Shown here one piece after another: positions 5,411 through 6,198 of a stretch of DNA of 6,198 nt. Numbering within the stretch: position 1 is the stretch's first letter; the number at the start of each line of letters is the position of its first letter. The DNA is taken from positions 1 to 6,198 of the forward strand of contig JAUWDL010000095.1 in the NCBI GenBank assembly GCA_030608825.1, given 5' to 3'. The DNA comes from Gemmatimonadales bacterium. GTDB lineage: Bacteria; Gemmatimonadota; Gemmatimonadetes; Palauibacterales; Palauibacteraceae. The notes under the pieces were generated by a model. It did no database searches, was not told where the DNA came from, and saw only the letters and a list, made by a program, of their open reading frames with translations. Both the position numbers and the translations under genes were made by a program.

Positions 5411-6198
5411 GACGACGTGCCCCCGTTCTGGCCCTTCTTCTCGCCATCGCGGCGGGAGCGACCTGGCTTCTCCTGCGCGCGGAGGGGCCCGACACGGCGA
5501 TCCTGGCCGCGGGGACGGTCGAGGCCCGCGAATCGGACCTCGGGTTCCGAACGGCGGGGAGGATCGAGCTTATCTCCGTGGACGAGGGAGACCGGATCTC
5601 CGAGGGCCAGCTGCTCGCGGTACTCGATCAGCGCGAGCTGGCCGCGGCCCTGTCGGTGGCGAGGGCCCGCGCCGAGGCGGCCAGGGCGACGCTCGAGGAG
5701 CTTACCGAGGGCTTCCGCAGCGAAGAGATCGAGCAGGCCCGGGCGGTGCTGCGGGCCGCCGAGCGCCGGAGGCTGGACGCGACGAGGGATCTGGAGCGGG
5801 CGAGGAGCCTGTACGAGGGCGGCGCCATAAGCGAACAGGCTCTGGATGATCGAGAGACGGTCGCGACGGTGACAGAGTCGGAGATGCAGGGGGCGAGCGA
5901 GCGGCTGAGACTACTGGAGAGCGGAACTCGCTCGGAGCGCATCTCCGCCCAGCGTGCCGCGCTCGCGGCCTCGGAGGCCGAGGTGGAGAGGGTCGAAGCC
6001 CTACTCGAATACGCGCAGATCACGGCCCCGAACGCCGGCCTGATCACCATCCGCCACCGAGAGCCCGGCGAGATCGTCTTCGCCGGGGCGGCCGTGCTCA
6101 CCCTGATGAACCCGGACGATCGGTGGGTCCGCATCTACGTCCGTGCCGACCGGGTGGGTCGGCTGTCGATCGGTCAGACCGCCACCATAACGGCCGAT
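5407..6198 (+). CDS. HlyD/YbhG-like periplasmic membrane-fusion protein, 3' end cut by window
   Basis: 264 residues are visible from ATG 5407, which overlaps the repressor stop; AAGGGGG (5394-5400) six bases upstream serves as ribosome site. Seen: basic N-terminus and one membrane anchor at about 6-23, first half of the lipoyl domain at about 34-75 (AAGTVEARESDLGFRTAGRI, then DEGDRISEGQLLAVLD), a long Ala/Glu/Arg coiled coil at about 77-200, second lipoyl half at 201-235 (YAQITAPNAGLI, EPGEIVFAG), then the start of the beta-barrel (WVRIYVRADRVGRLSIGQ). Such adaptors link an inner-membrane pump to an outer-membrane channel across the periplasm. Two GxRSExI segments in the coiled coil (102-108 and 173-179) are typical of YbhG-like members. 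The expected partner ABC ATPase and permeases would lie beyond the right edge. Family strong, exact subgroup less so. Confidence 0.9.
   Translation, partial: MRRRAPVLALLLAIAAGATWLLLRAEGPDTAILAAGTVEARESDLGFRTAGRIELISVDEGDRISEGQLLAVLDQRELAAALSVARARAEAARATLEELTEGFRSEEIEQARAVLRAAERRRLDATRDLERARSLYEGGAISEQALDDRETVATVTESEMQGASERLRLLESGTRSERISAQRAALAASEAEVERVEALLEYAQITAPNAGLITIRHREPGEIVFAGAAVLTLMNPDDRWVRIYVRADRVGRLSIGQTATITAD

Overview
The window is GC-rich, densely coding bacterial DNA. It holds seven genes: five complete, one cut by the left edge and one by the right edge. A periplasmic membrane-fusion protein and a probable lipoprotein point to a Gram-negative (diderm) organism. High GC and the gene types would fit Gemmatimonadota or a similar environmental lineage, but that is only an impression; no rRNA or other phylogenetic marker is present.

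Layout from left to right. (1) 1-737, minus strand: N-terminal 245 residues of a putative zinc aminopeptidase lipoprotein (predicted aminopeptidase family, Pfam PF10023), running off the left edge. (2) 738-902: short divergent intergenic region with a ribosome binding site at each end. (3) 903-1238, plus strand: 111-residue hypothetical charged helical protein. (4) 1258-4643, minus strand: a tight three-gene cluster, transcribed in the order MsbA/YheH-type ABC exporter, small two-helix PLDc_N-like membrane protein, solitary D12-class adenine DNA methyltransferase. The first two genes overlap by GTGA; the methyltransferase GTG lies nine bases after the preceding stop, in the same frame. (5) 4644-4774: divergent control region with a near-consensus sigma-70 promoter and an inverted repeat overlapping the regulator's start codon. 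(6) 4775-6198, plus strand: a TetR/CecR-like repressor overlapping (ATGA) an HlyD/YbhG-like membrane-fusion protein that runs off the right edge.

The right-hand pair looks like the start of a self-regulated drug-efflux operon of the cecR-ybhGFSR kind, so an ABC-2 type ATPase and permeases would be expected just outside the window. The divergent exporter may share its control region. The most unusual points are: an acidic insertion of roughly 75 residues with 21-bp tandem heptad repeats inside the exporter's nucleotide-binding domain; a regulator promoter that predicts a leaderless, operator-overlapped mRNA; and a restriction-less DNA methyltransferase translated at the tail of an exporter operon. 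I saw no tRNA, rRNA, CRISPR array, insertion sequence or convincing terminator.
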